A stretch of 64,000 nucleotides of DNA from Leifsonia shinshuensis (GTDB lineage: Bacteria > Actinomycetota > Actinomycetes > Actinomycetales > Microbacteriaceae), in contig NZ_JAHHZQ010000001.1 of the NCBI RefSeq assembly GCF_022606355.1, positions 248,001 through 312,000 of the forward strand. Direction: 5' to 3'. The notes under the pieces were generated by a model that did no database searches, was not told the origin of the DNA, and saw only the letters and a list, made by a program, of their open reading frames with translations. Shown here piece after piece: positions 33,958-44,963 of the stretch. Positions within the stretch are counted from its first letter, which is position 1. Every line of letters begins with the position of its first letter. The position numbers and the translations under genes are program-made.

Positions 33958-36492
33958 ATGGTGGAAAACGAGAATATCGATAACACGAACAGCAACGATC
34001 AGGGCTCAGGAGGACGCAGACGCCGCAGTATCTTCGGCGGCAGACGCGTCACCCGGCCGGCTGACACGGCGGAGACGCCCGGGTTCGCCGAGGAGCGCGA
34101 GGTCGCTGCAGAGCAGGTCGCGGTCGAGCAGGCCCCAGCGGTGGTCGACGCCCCCGCCGGTGTAGCCGAGGCCGCTGAGGAGACGCACGACGGCGCGGTC
34201 GCCGCGGCCGGAGACGGGGCTGCAGTGCGGCCCGTCGACGCCCCGGCCGACGGCCACGAGCCTCCCGCTCTGCCCGACCGCCACGGCGAGCAGCCCGAGG
34301 CTGCAGCAGCGTACGTCCCCGGCCTCCCGCCGACGACGCTGCTGTTCCAGGCGCCCGACATCCTGCCGCTGCCGCCGCTTCCCGACGACGAGCCGACCGG
34401 TTCGGTCCGCCGTCGCTCGCGGCGGCGGGCGGGGGAGAACGGCCGCAACGAGGCGAACGACCCCGCGAACACCGTGGTCAAGGTGCGCACCCCGCGCGAA
34501 CCGGAGCTGATCACCGAACCGCAGAAGGTCAAGGGATCCACGCGGCTGGAGGCCAAGAAGCAGCGTCGGCGCGACGGCCGTGACGCGGGGCGTCGACGCC
34601 CGGTGATCACCGAGGCCGAGTTCCTCGCCCGCCGCGAGTCGGTCGACCGCCAGATGGTCGTCCGCTCGAAGGGCGGCCGCATCCAGATCGGCGTCCTCGA
34701 AGACAAGGTGCTGGTCGAGCACTATGTGGCCCGCTCGCAGGAGGCCTCGCTCATCGGCAACGTCTACCTCGGCCGCGTTCAGAACGTGCTTCCCAGCATG
34801 GAGGCCGCGTTCGTCGACATCGGTCGTGGCCGCAACGCCGTGCTGTACTCGGGCGAGGTGGACTGGGACGCTGTCGAGACCGGCAATCAGCCGCGCCGTA
34901 TCGAGCTCGCGCTCAAGGCGGGCGACCGGGTGCTCGTCCAGGTCACCAAGGACCCGGTCGGCCACAAGGGCGCCCGGCTCACCAGCCAGATCTCGCTCCC
35001 CGGCCGCTACCTGGTCTACGTGCCGAACGGCTCGATGAACGGCATCAGCCGCAAGCTGCCCGACACCGAGCGCTCGCGGCTCAAGAAGATCCTCAAGGAG
35101 GTCCTCCCCGAGAACGCCGGCGTGATCGTGCGCACGGCGGCCGAGGGCGCGACGGAGGAGCAGCTCACCCTCGACGTCACCAGGCTGACCGCGCAGTGGG
35201 CGGACATCAGTCGCCAGGTCGAGACGCAGCAGGCGCCCGCGCTCCTGCACAGCGAGCCCGACCTGCTCATCAAGATCATCCGCGACGTCTTCAACGAGGA
35301 CTTCCAGAAGCTGGTGATCGCCGGAGACGACGCGCGACAGACGATCGAGAGCTACCTGCGCCAGGTGGCGCCGGACCTGATCGACCGCGTGGAGGCCTAC
35401 TCCGGCGACCGTGACGCCTTCGACGAGTTCCGCATCACCGAGCAGATCGAGAAGGCCCTCGAGCGCAAGGTCTGGCTGCCCTCCGGCGGTTCGCTCGTGA
35501 TCGACCGCACCGAGGCGATGACCGTCGTCGACGTCAACACCGGAAAGTTCGTGGGCTCGGGCGGCAACCTCGAGGAGACCGTCACCAAGAACAACCTGGA
35601 GGCCGCAGAGGAGATCGTCCGCCAGCTCCGGCTGCGCGACATCGGCGGCATCATCGTCGTCGACTTCATCGACATGGTGCTGGAGTCCAACCGCGACCTG
35701 GTGCTGCGCCGCCTCATCGAATGCCTGAGCCGCGACCGGACGAAGCACCAGGTCGCGGAGGTCACTTCGCTCGGCCTCGTGCAGATGACCCGCAAGAAGC
35801 TCGGTCTCGGCCTCCTGGAGACCTTCAGCGAGGCCTGTGAGGTGTGCGCCGGCCGTGGCGTGATCGTTCACCACGACCCGGTCGTGAAGCACCGTCAGCC
35901 GCAGCAGCAGCAACCGCAGAGCGAGCGCCGCCGCGGTCGCGGCGGCAACGGCGGCGCCCAGGCCGCGTCGAGCGCCCCGCACACCGGCAACGGCACGCAC
36001 GCGATCACCGACGACGCCAAGAACGCTCTCGCTCAGATCGCAGCGTCGACGCTGCACCTGCACCACGAGGGCGAGACAGCCGCCGCGGGCGAGGCTCCCG
36101 CTGCCGCTGCGGAGGCCGCCCAGGCTCCCGCCGCCGCGGAGGCCGCGCCCAAGAAGCGCCGCCGCAAGAGCAAGGGCCAGCGTGACGAGCAGCGCAGCGA
36201 GGTGCAGGAGGCGCAGGGCGAGGCCGCCGAGCCCGCCGCTGCGGCGGACACGGCCGCAACGGTCGAGCCGGTCGTGCACATCGACCTCCCGCTGCTCGAC
36301 CTTCCGGAGCCGACCGAGCCGCCGGCTCACACGCCGGCGGTGGCCGCCGTGGAGACCGAGCTGCTGCTCGACTCCGTCCTCGACGCCCTCCCGCACCCGA
36401 AGGCCGCCGGCCAGGGACGCAGTCGCGGCCGCCGCGCCAGCACCGCCGTCATCACCGGCGGCGAGCTCGCGGGCGAGAACCGCGACTCCTGA
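33958..36492 (+). CDS. rne: Ribonuclease E/G
   Basis: 844-residue endoribonuclease for rRNA, tRNA and mRNA processing. N-terminal 235 residues are a low-complexity Ala/Glu/Arg-rich extension beginning with RRRRSIFGGRR, then an S1 domain (SLIGNVYLGRVQNVLPSMEAAFVDIG split around residue 265), and catalytic RNase E/G segments with Asp in VVDVNTGKFVGSG (about 525) and IIVVDFIDM (about 568). The Zn-link is CEVCAGRG near 630. The C-terminal 200 residues are again disordered and Ala-rich with basic RRGRGG and KKRRRKSKG patches, likely RNA or partner binding. GAGGAG is 10 nt upstream of the ATG. Confidence 0.94.
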   Translation: MVENENIDNTNSNDQGSGGRRRRSIFGGRRVTRPADTAETPGFAEEREVAAEQVAVEQAPAVVDAPAGVAEAAEETHDGAVAAAGDGAAVRPVDAPADGHEPPALPDRHGEQPEAAAAYVPGLPPTTLLFQAPDILPLPPLPDDEPTGSVRRRSRRRAGENGRNEANDPANTVVKVRTPREPELITEPQKVKGSTRLEAKKQRRRDGRDAGRRRPVITEAEFLARRESVDRQMVVRSKGGRIQIGVLEDKVLVEHYVARSQEASLIGNVYLGRVQNVLPSMEAAFVDIGRGRNAVLYSGEVDWDAVETGNQPRRIELALKAGDRVLVQVTKDPVGHKGARLTSQISLPGRYLVYVPNGSMNGISRKLPDTERSRLKKILKEVLPENAGVIVRTAAEGATEEQLTLDVTRLTAQWADISRQVETQQAPALLHSEPDLLIKIIRDVFNEDFQKLVIAGDDARQTIESYLRQVAPDLIDRVEAYSGDRDAFDEFRITEQIEKALERKVWLPSGGSLVIDRTEAMTVVDVNTGKFVGSGGNLEETVTKNNLEAAEEIVRQLRLRDIGGIIVVDFIDMVLESNRDLVLRRLIECLSRDRTKHQVAEVTSLGLVQMTRKKLGLGLLETFSEACEVCAGRGVIVHHDPVVKHRQPQQQQPQSERRRGRGGNGGAQAASSAPHTGNGTHAITDDAKNALAQIAASTLHLHHEGETAAAGEAPAAAAEAAQAPAAAEAAPKKRRRKSKGQRDEQRSEVQEAQGEAAEPAAAADTAATVEPVVHIDLPLLDLPEPTEPPAHTPAVAAVETELLLDSVLDALPHPKAAGQGRSRGRRASTAVITGGELAGENRDS

Positions 36493-36565
36493 TCACGGCT
36501 CACCCGATCGCGCCCGTCGTCCACTCCGGTGGCGGCGGGCGCGGACTCGCGGCGGCCGGCGCGGC

Positions 36566-36841
36566 CTAGTGACGTCGGTCCCTGTCGCGTGCGCGCACCC
36601 GGAGGCCGCTCGCGATGAGCCGGGCCACCAGCTCCTTGCCGCCGACCGGTACCGCGCCTGCGGCGACGAGCTCGTCGTACCGGCGGTCAGGGACGTCGTA
36701 GTGGTCGAGGTCGAACGCGCGTTCGGGAACGTCCGCTGCCGCGGCGAAGCTGTGCAGCTCGTCGAGCGAGGAATCGCTGACCAGATGCGACCACAACATG
36801 CCGTGGGCGGGCCATGCCGGGGGATCGATCAGGACCGTCAT
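36566..36841 (-). CDS. DUF4031 protein
   Basis: 91 residues, starting MTVLIDPPAWPAHGMLWSHL, the DUF4031 hallmark (short protein with paired WPAHG and SHLVSD segments and a HYDVPDRRYDELV stretch). Function unknown. ATG 36841 is preceded by TACAAT exactly 6 nt upstream, with no Shine-Dalgarno: a leaderless gene. Convergent with rne and divergent from rplU. Confidence 0.82.
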   Translation of the reverse strand: MTVLIDPPAWPAHGMLWSHLVSDSSLDELHSFAAAADVPERAFDLDHYDVPDRRYDELVAAGAVPVGGKELVARLIASGLRVRARDRDRRH

Positions 36842-36847
36842 AGAATG

Positions 36848-36853
36848 ATTGTA
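36848..36853 (-). promoter_or_regulatory. -10 element for leaderless DUF4031 gene
   Basis: TACAAT on the minus strand, 6 nt before ATG 36841. Confidence 0.55.
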
Positions 36854-36904
36854 GGAACCGGCCCCGACACGGGTGCCGGGCGGTCTCGACGCCCCCTCGC
36901 TGAA

Positions 36905-36967
36905 TTGACGGGTCGCGCGGCGTCGGGTAAAGTTGACCGTTGGTGTGTGCCGGTAGACCGGTACACC
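36905..36967 (+). promoter_or_regulatory. rplU-rpmA promoter and 5' hairpin
   Basis: TTGACG (36905-36910), exact 17-bp spacer, TAAAGT (36928-36933): the best sigma-70-type promoter in the window. The transcript begins near a hairpin (36942-36967, GGTGT ... ACACC outer, CCGGT/ACCGG inner). The remaining 130 nt of leader to rplU is a candidate ribosomal-protein leader; no known leader family could be matched by eye. Confidence 0.7.
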
Positions 36968-37098
36968 CTCGCGGTTTTCTGAGAGCCACCCGCCGCCATC
37001 GACGGGCGCGAGCTCACCAGTAACTCCCTGAACAAACAAGAGCAGGACAGGTCCACGGCATCGCCGGGAGCTGCTCCCCGACGAAAAGGTACGTGAAA

Positions 37099-37407
37099 GT
37101 GGTTTACGCAGTTGTGCGCGCCGGTGGCCGGCAGGAGAAGGTCGAGGTCGGCACCATCGTGACGATGGACCGCATCAAGGCCGACAAGGACGGCAACGTC
37201 GAGCTGGCCGCCGTCCTGCTCGTCGATGGTGACAAGATCACCTCTGACGCGAAGTCCCTCGCGAAGGTGAAGGTGACCGCCGAGGTCCTCGGTGACCTGC
37301 GCGGGCCGAAGATCGTCATCCAGAAGTTCAAGAACAAGACCGGCTACAAGAAGCGCCAGGGCCACCGCCAGGAGCTGACGCGCGTCAAGATCACCGGCAT
37401 CAAGTAG
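37099..37407 (+). CDS. rplU: 50S ribosomal protein L21
   Basis: 102 residues, normal L21 length. Ends with the L21 signature [15 protein letters not shown] and a terminal [12 protein letters not shown] 37099 ([15 protein letters not shown]) chosen because family members start at M-V/YAVV; GTG 37093 two codons upstream is the alternative. AAAAGG lies 10 nt upstream. Followed by rpmA after 31 nt. Confidence 0.95.
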   Translation: MVYAVVRAGGRQEKVEVGTIVTMDRIKADKDGNVELAAVLLVDGDKITSDAKSLAKVKVTAEVLGDLRGPKIVIQKFKNKTGYKKRQGHRQELTRVKITGIK

Positions 37408-37438
37408 CCGACAGCGAACCTCTCGAGGAGAAGAAGAC

Positions 37439-37696
37439 ATGGCACACAAAAAGGGCGCGAGCTCCACTCGCAACGGTCGTGACTCGAACGCGCAGCGCCT
37501 CGGCGTGAAGCGCTTCGGCGGCCAGACCGTCAACGCGGGCGAGATCCTGGTCCGCCAGCGCGGCACGCACTTCCACCCGGGCGTCAACGTCGGCCGCGGT
37601 GGCGACGACACCCTGTTCGCCCTCGCGGCGGGCTCGGTCGAGTTCGGCAACAAGGGCGGCCGCAAGGTCGTCAACATCGTGGCCGTCGAGGCCTGA
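37439..37696 (+). CDS. rpmA: 50S ribosomal protein L27
   Basis: 85 residues. Starts [25 protein letters not shown], the classical form without the cleavable N-terminal extension of Firmicutes, so its tail reaches the peptidyl-transferase centre directly. GAGGAG precedes the ATG by 8 nt. Terminated by a strong hairpin. Confidence 0.97.
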   Translation: MAHKKGASSTRNGRDSNAQRLGVKRFGGQTVNAGEILVRQRGTHFHPGVNVGRGGDDTLFALAAGSVEFGNKGGRKVVNIVAVEA

Positions 37697-37718
37697 GCCT
37701 CACCCACGACTGCACTTC

Positions 37719-37750
37719 ACGGATGGGCGGGCTTCGGCCCGCCCATCCGT
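37719..37750 (+). terminator. Terminator after rpmA (TTCG tetraloop)
   Basis: Perfect 14-bp stem ACGGATGGGCGGGC / GCCCGCCCATCCGT closed by a TTCG tetraloop. It sits between rpmA and obgE, so obgE may be expressed by read-through or from its own promoter. Confidence 0.88.
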
Positions 37751-37768
37751 CGTTTCACCCCGATCTGA

Positions 37769-40167
<2,399 letters not shown>

Positions 40168-40176
40168 AATCGAATC

Positions 40177-41445
40177 ATGTCTTCGACCATCGCCGTCCCG
40201 GTCTCGCTCGCTGATCGCCTCACCGCGGCCAAGGCCTCCTCGCTGGCCTTGGCCACCGCGACCACGGAGCAGAAGAACGCCGCTCTGCGCGCCATCGCCG
40301 CCGGGGTGCTGGCCGCTGAGCCGAGCATCCTCGCCGCCAACGAGCTCGACCTGGCGAACGGCCGTGAGAACGGCCTGTCGGCGGGTCTCCTCGACCGGTT
40401 GACCCTCACCTCTGCGCGGCTCCAGGGGCTCGCCGAGGCGGTGCTCGAGGTCGTCGGGCTGACCGACCCGGTCGGTCAGGTGGTGCGCGGCAGCGACCTC
40501 CCGAACGGCGTCAAGATCGCCCAGACTCGTGTGCCGTTCGGCGTCGTCGGCGCGATCTACGAAGCGCGCCCCAACGTCACCATCGACATCGCATCGCTCG
40601 CGATCAAGAGCGGCAACGCGGTCGTCCTGCGCGGCGGCACCGCAGCCATCAACACGAACCAGGTCCTCGTCGACGTTGTGCGGGAGGCCCTCGCGGGCGC
40701 CGGGCTGCCCGCCGACGCGGCGCAGACCATCGACGAGTTCGGGCGCGACGGTGCGAACGAGCTGATGCGGGCGCGCGGACTGGTCGACGTTCTGATCCCG
40801 CGGGGGAGTGCCGACCTCATCCAGGCGGTCGTCACGCAGTCGAGCGTGCCGGTCATCGAGACCGGGGCGGGCGTCGTCCACATCGTGCTCGACGAGAGCG
40901 CGCGCGAAGACTGGGCCGTCGACATCGTCCGCAACGCCAAGGTGCAACGCCCGAGTGTGTGCAACGCCGTCGAGACGCTGCTCGTGCACAAGGCTGCGGC
41001 CGAGCGTCTGCTCCCCGCCGTGCTGGGATCCCTCGCGGAGGCCGGCGTCACCATCCACGCCGACGAGACGGCCCTGCCGTACGCGCCGGGAGGCGTGCCG
41101 GTGACGGACGACGACTACGCCACCGAGCACATGAGCCTCGACATCTCGGTGCGCGTCGTCGACGACCTCGACGCCGCGATCGCCCACATCCGTCGCTACT
41201 CCACTCAGCACACCGAGGCGATCATCACCAACGATCTCGGCAACGCCGAGCGCTTCCTGGCCGAGGTCGACTCGGCGGTCGTGATGGTCAACGCGTCGAC
41301 GAGGTTCACCGACGGCGGGGAGTTCGGCTTCGGCGCCGAGGTCGGCATCTCCACGCAGAAGCTGCACGCACGCGGCCCGATGGGGTTGCCGGAGCTGACG
41401 AGCACCAAATGGGTCGTCCGCGGGTCCGGCCAGATCCGCGGATGA
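40177..41445 (+). CDS. proA: Gamma-glutamyl phosphate reductase
   Basis: 422-residue aldehyde-dehydrogenase-fold enzyme, second step of proline synthesis. Signature VPFGVVGAIYEARPNVTIDIASL near residue 113, the catalytic Cys in PSVCNAVETLLVH near 266, and the C-terminal GPMGLPELTSTKWVV. Directly after proB (9 nt), but with its own leaderless promoter. No Shine-Dalgarno is visible. Confidence 0.96.
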   Translation: MSSTIAVPVSLADRLTAAKASSLALATATTEQKNAALRAIAAGVLAAEPSILAANELDLANGRENGLSAGLLDRLTLTSARLQGLAEAVLEVVGLTDPVGQVVRGSDLPNGVKIAQTRVPFGVVGAIYEARPNVTIDIASLAIKSGNAVVLRGGTAAINTNQVLVDVVREALAGAGLPADAAQTIDEFGRDGANELMRARGLVDVLIPRGSADLIQAVVTQSSVPVIETGAGVVHIVLDESAREDWAVDIVRNAKVQRPSVCNAVETLLVHKAAAERLLPAVLGSLAEAGVTIHADETALPYAPGGVPVTDDDYATEHMSLDISVRVVDDLDAAIAHIRRYSTQHTEAIITNDLGNAERFLAEVDSAVVMVNASTRFTDGGEFGFGAEVGISTQKLHARGPMGLPELTSTKWVVRGSGQIRG

Positions 41446-41516
41446 CCGACCACTAGACTGAACAACGGCCACGCGCCACAGCGCCTACACCACAGCGCCC
41501 GAAAGGAACACCACCG

Positions 41517-41753
41517 ATGTCCCACTTGACGACCATCCTCGCCGCAGCGGAGACCCACGTCGAGCTGCCCATGCCCACCTGGGCGTACGGCGCGATCGCC
41601 ATCGTCATCTTCCTGGCGCTGCTCGGTGTCCTCATGAGCTACCGCGACGTGGCGAACCGCCACAGCCACCGCTCCGCGGCCGACGCCGCGTCGCACGCGG
41701 GTGCGCCGGGTGCCACGCACCACGGCAGCGGTCACCAGACCCAGGGGCACTGA
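41517..41753 (+). CDS. Small single-span membrane protein
   Basis: 78 residues: short N-terminal segment, one hydrophobic helix (about residues 22-42, [19 protein letters not shown]), then a His/Ala/Gly-rich tail of 35 residues (about eight His, ending GHQTQGH). A His-rich tail could bind metal, but this is speculation. GAAAGGAA is 9 nt before the ATG. Position just upstream of nadD; 13 nt separate them. Confidence 0.75.
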   Translation: MSHLTTILAAAETHVELPMPTWAYGAIAIVIFLALLGVLMSYRDVANRHSHRSAADAASHAGAPGATHHGSGHQTQGH

Positions 41754-41766
41754 GCCGCCTCCCGGC

Positions 41767-42369
41767 ATGGAGCTGACCGAGAAGAGCCGCCCGCGCATCG
41801 GCGTGATGGGCGGGACCTTCGACCCGATCCATCACGGCCACCTGGTCGCCGCGAGCGAGGTCGCGCAGTCGTTCGATCTCGACGAGGTCGTGTTCGTCCC
41901 GACAGGACAGCCCTGGCAGAAGGGCGAGGTCACCCCCGCCGAGCACCGCTACCTCATGACGGTCATCGCCACGGCCTCGAACCCGCGGTTCACGGTGAGC
42001 CGGGTCGACGTCGACCGTGTCGGTCCCACGTACACGATCGATACGCTGCGCGATCTGCGCGAGGAGCGCCCGGACGCGGAGCTGTTCTTCATCACCGGCG
42101 CCGACGCCATCGCGCAGATCCTCAGCTGGCGCGACATCGACGAGCTCTGGAAGCTGGCGCATTTCGTTGCTGTGAGTCGTCCGGGACATGACCTCAATAT
42201 TTCTGGATTGCCGAATCAAGACGTAAGCTTGTTGGAAGTTCCGGCCCTGGCGATCTCGTCCACCGACTGCCGGAGCCGGGTGAGCAGGGGATTCCCCGTC
42301 TGGTACCTCGTCCCCGACGGGGTGGTCCAGTACATCTCCAAACATCACTTGTATCGGAGCGTGGCATGA
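41767..42369 (+). CDS. nadD: Nicotinate-nucleotide adenylyltransferase
   Basis: 200-residue enzyme making deamido-NAD from nicotinate mononucleotide. Nucleotidyl-transferase motif [12 protein letters not shown] at residues 15-26 and [10 protein letters not shown] (SSTxxR) near 175. ATG 41767 is 13 nt after the small membrane gene. A short AT-richer patch at 42190-42240 interrupts the high GC but does not shift the frame. Ends overlapping the next gene (ATGA). Confidence 0.95.
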   Translation: MELTEKSRPRIGVMGGTFDPIHHGHLVAASEVAQSFDLDEVVFVPTGQPWQKGEVTPAEHRYLMTVIATASNPRFTVSRVDVDRVGPTYTIDTLRDLREERPDAELFFITGADAIAQILSWRDIDELWKLAHFVAVSRPGHDLNISGLPNQDVSLLEVPALAISSTDCRSRVSRGFPVWYLVPDGVVQYISKHHLYRSVA

Positions 42370-43661
42370 CGTTGTGGCCTGAAGAGCCAGCGGAAGCGAG
42401 CCAGCCGCCGCAGACACGGCGACAGGCCAGAGAGAACGAGCGCACCGCCGCGCGTCAAGCGTCGCGTCGCGCCGGCACCTCCGAGGCGACCCCCGGGGGA
42501 GTGATCCCCGAGACCTCGGCCACGCCGGGCGTCGCGCCCGCCGCCGATCGCAGACCCGCCGACGAGGCCCAGCCGCCCGCGATCCCCGCCTCGGCGTTCG
42601 CCGAGCCCGGAGTCACATCACCCTCCGGTGCCGGCAGCTTCGACAGTCTTCTCTTCAGCGTCCCGCAGCGTACCGAGACGGACGCGGCGTCCGATGCGTC
42701 GGCGTTCGACCTGTTCCGGCAGGCTCCCGATTCGTCGAAGCCGGAGCCGGTCACGCAGCCGATGGCTGTCGTCGCTGCTCCGCCGGCCGCACCCGCCGCC
42801 CCGGCGCCGGCTTCGGCCGACGCGGCAGATTCGACGGGCGAGCGCACGCTGACCCGTCGCGAGATGCGCGCGATGATGCAGGCGCAGGCGGCGAATCAGC
42901 AGGCGAATCATGCTCCGGCGATCGCCGACCCCGTCTTCCCTGTGACGTTCACCCAGGACGCCGACGCGGTGGCCGCGAACCCGCAGGCCGCCCCGGTGGC
43001 GGCTCCGGTCAGCGCCCGCCAGGCCGAGCAGGCGCCCGACACCGACGTCAGCTCGTCCCCGACCTCGGTCTTCACCTCGTTCGGTGCACCGGCGACGGCG
43101 ACGCCGGTCTCCGCTGCTCCCGCTCAGCCCGTGCAGCTCGAGAGCGACGACGATGACGACGACATCGCGTCGCAGGAGCGCCGCCCGTTCACCCCGCCGA
43201 CCGGCCACTGGTCGACCGCGGCCGAACTCGAAGACGTCTCCGAGCCGATCACGTCCCGCAATGTGGGGCACTCGACGGCGGCCACCACGACCAACGCGCT
43301 CATCCTCCCGTCGCTTCCGCAGGCCGACGCCACCGGCCCGCTGACGAGCACGGGCGAGATCCTCGTGACGGGCTCGATCGATCTCCCGCGGACCCTCGGC
43401 GCCACGGGAGCCCACGATCGCATCGACTCGTCCGACATCGACCGTCTGCTGGACGGCGAGGAGAACGAGTTCAACACGTCGGAGGTCGCTCCCGTGCGCG
43501 CGTCGCGCGCCATCAGCACCCACACGTCGACGCGCGGGGTGATCGCGCCGCCCAAGAAGCGCGGCAACACCCTCCCCGTCGTTCTCATGGTCACCGCCGG
43601 TGTGCTCGCCGTCGGCGTGATCGGCCTCCTGATCGCGGCGTACGTGCTCAACGTGTTCTGA
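42366..43661 (+). CDS. Tail-anchored, Ala/Pro-rich hypothetical protein
   Basis: 431 residues. Long disordered region rich in Ala, Pro, Thr and Ser, then one C-terminal hydrophobic helix (about residues 403-428, [25 protein letters not shown]) ending almost at the stop, so it is predicted tail-anchored with its bulk in the cytoplasm. Two similar basic motifs, [14 protein letters not shown] near residue 18 and [15 protein letters not shown] near 163, and an acidic run DDDDDD-type near 258 ([15 protein letters not shown]). Coupled to nadD by a 4-nt overlap, upstream of rsfS. Function unknown. Confidence 0.8.
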   Translation: MTLWPEEPAEASQPPQTRRQARENERTAARQASRRAGTSEATPGGVIPETSATPGVAPAADRRPADEAQPPAIPASAFAEPGVTSPSGAGSFDSLLFSVPQRTETDAASDASAFDLFRQAPDSSKPEPVTQPMAVVAAPPAAPAAPAPASADAADSTGERTLTRREMRAMMQAQAANQQANHAPAIADPVFPVTFTQDADAVAANPQAAPVAAPVSARQAEQAPDTDVSSSPTSVFTSFGAPATATPVSAAPAQPVQLESDDDDDDIASQERRPFTPPTGHWSTAAELEDVSEPITSRNVGHSTAATTTNALILPSLPQADATGPLTSTGEILVTGSIDLPRTLGATGAHDRIDSSDIDRLLDGEENEFNTSEVAPVRASRAISTHTSTRGVIAPPKKRGNTLPVVLMVTAGVLAVGVIGLLIAAYVLNVF

Positions 43662-43734
43662 TGACGCGTCTACCTCTGACTCTTCCGGCGCCGCCTCGTT
43701 CGATGGCGCGCCTCCCAATCGTGAAGGACTCTCT

Positions 43735-44109
43735 GTGACCGCCTCCCCGCACGCCCGGGACATTCTGCAGATCGCGGCAGCCGCCGCCGACGCGAAGGGA
43801 GGCATCGACCTCGTCGCGCTCGACGTGTCCGGTCCGCTGCCGCTGACGGATGCGTTCCTGCTGGTGTCCGGCTCGGTGGAGCGCAACGTCATCGCGATAG
43901 CGTCCGAGGTGGAGGACCGCCTCAACGACGCCGGCGTGCGCACCCTGCGCCGCGAGGGCAAGGCAGAGGGCCGCTGGATCCTCCTCGACTTCGGGGACCT
44001 GGTCGTCCACGTGTTCCACGAGGAGGACCGCATGTACTACGCGCTCGAGCGGCTCTGGAAGGACTGCCCGGTGCTTCCGCTGGAGCTTCCGGTCCACAGC
44101 GCGGAGTAG
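43735..44109 (+). CDS. rsfS: Ribosome silencing factor RsfS
   Basis: 124 residues. Binds ribosomal protein L14 and blocks subunit joining when nutrients are short. DVSGPLPLTDAFLLVSGSVERNVIAIA and EGKAEGRWILLDFGDLVVHVFHEEDRMYY are the RsfS/Iojap signature. Start is GTG 43735 with AAGGA 8 nt upstream. It follows nadD and the tail-anchored protein as in other actinobacteria (nadD-rsfS). Confidence 0.93.
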   Translation: MTASPHARDILQIAAAAADAKGGIDLVALDVSGPLPLTDAFLLVSGSVERNVIAIASEVEDRLNDAGVRTLRREGKAEGRWILLDFGDLVVHVFHEEDRMYYALERLWKDCPVLPLELPVHSAE

Positions 44110-44261
44110 TCGAGCGCGAGAACCGGCTCGGCGAGCCGTTCGACTGACCGAGTCGTGCCACACGCCCGGGCTGCGCGCTCGATTTTCGTTGCGCGGGGAG
44201 CGTGTAGTAGGCTGAACGAGTTGCCCGGGGAGCCCTGGGGAACACGAAGTCAAGTGAATAC

Positions 44262-44334
44262 GGGTCTGTGGCGCAGCTGGTAGCGCACCTGCATGGCATG
44301 CAGGGGGTCAGGGGTTCGAGTCCCCTCAGATCCA
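44262..44334 (+). tRNA. tRNA-Ala (anticodon GGC)
   Basis: 73-nt cloverleaf: acceptor GGGTCTG/CAGATCC (one G-T pair), D arm GCGC/GCGC, anticodon stem CCTGC/GCAGG with loop ATGGCAT (anticodon GGC), T arm AGGGG-TTCGAGT-CCCCT, discriminator A, no encoded CCA. A TAGGCT hexamer at 44208-44213 is a likely -10. Confidence 0.96.
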
Positions 44335-44339
44335 CCGAG

Positions 44340-44363
44340 AGCCCCGGGAGACCGGGGCTTTTT
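44340..44363 (+). terminator. Terminator after tRNA-Ala
   Basis: AGCCCCGG / CCGGGGCT, 8-bp stem with GAGA loop followed by five T. Classical intrinsic terminator, 5 nt after the tRNA. Confidence 0.9.
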
Positions 44364-44431
44364 CGTTGCCCAGTGGGGTTTCCGGATGCCGACGTGGGCA
44401 AGACGCTACTCTCTCCCCAGAGGGGGAGACG

Positions 44432-44854
44432 ATGCGGATGCGCGCGTGGGCCGGAGCGGTGACGCTGATCCTCGTCTCCGCCTCCCTGCTGACGGGTTGC
44501 GGCGGCGTCGGCGAGGTCGCCATCCAGGACTGCCTTCCGCGGCCTCTCCGGCTCACCCCTGCCAGCGCAGCGCCGGGTGACACGATCACGGTCGCCAGCG
44601 GCCCCGCCGATTGCGACCTCGGATACCACGACGGCACGACGTACACGATGCGGATCGTGCTGCCGCACCACCAGTCGCCGGACACGATCGTTCCGGTCGG
44701 GGTGGACGGCCGCTTCACCGCGCGGCTCACCATTCCCCCCGAGTTCCCCACGGGCGACGCCTGGGTGACCGTCGACGGCAGCCCCTTCGACCGGTGCGGG
44801 GACAGCAGCGCCGGCTCGTGCGTCGGTTACACGGCGCGCCTCACCATCCGCTGA
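44432..44854 (+). CDS. Small secreted lipoprotein
   Basis: 140 residues. Signal peptide with lipobox LLTGC (Cys near 23). The mature part has a beta-sandwich-like pattern (LTPASAAPGDTITVASG, RFTARLTIPPEFP, AWVTVDG) and four further Cys that may form disulfides outside the cell. No family recognised; perhaps an Ig-like fold. GAGGGGGAG lies 3-10 nt before the ATG. Confidence 0.8.
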   Translation: MRMRAWAGAVTLILVSASLLTGCGGVGEVAIQDCLPRPLRLTPASAAPGDTITVASGPADCDLGYHDGTTYTMRIVLPHHQSPDTIVPVGVDGRFTARLTIPPEFPTGDAWVTVDGSPFDRCGDSSAGSCVGYTARLTIR

Positions 44855-44963
44855 AGATCTCCCCGCGCCGTTCGCGTCGGCACCAGCGCGCCCAACGGCC
44901 TCGGAGGCGTCGCAATCGCCTAGTATTCTGCCAGCCACATATTCGACCGCCTGGGGATTCCAC

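Noticed and set aside
36711-36726. LexA-like TCGAAC-GCGC-GTTCGG
   Set aside because: Lies inside the DUF4031 coding sequence with a mismatch in the second arm and GC core; far from any SOS gene start. Probably coincidence of Arg/Phe/Asp codons.
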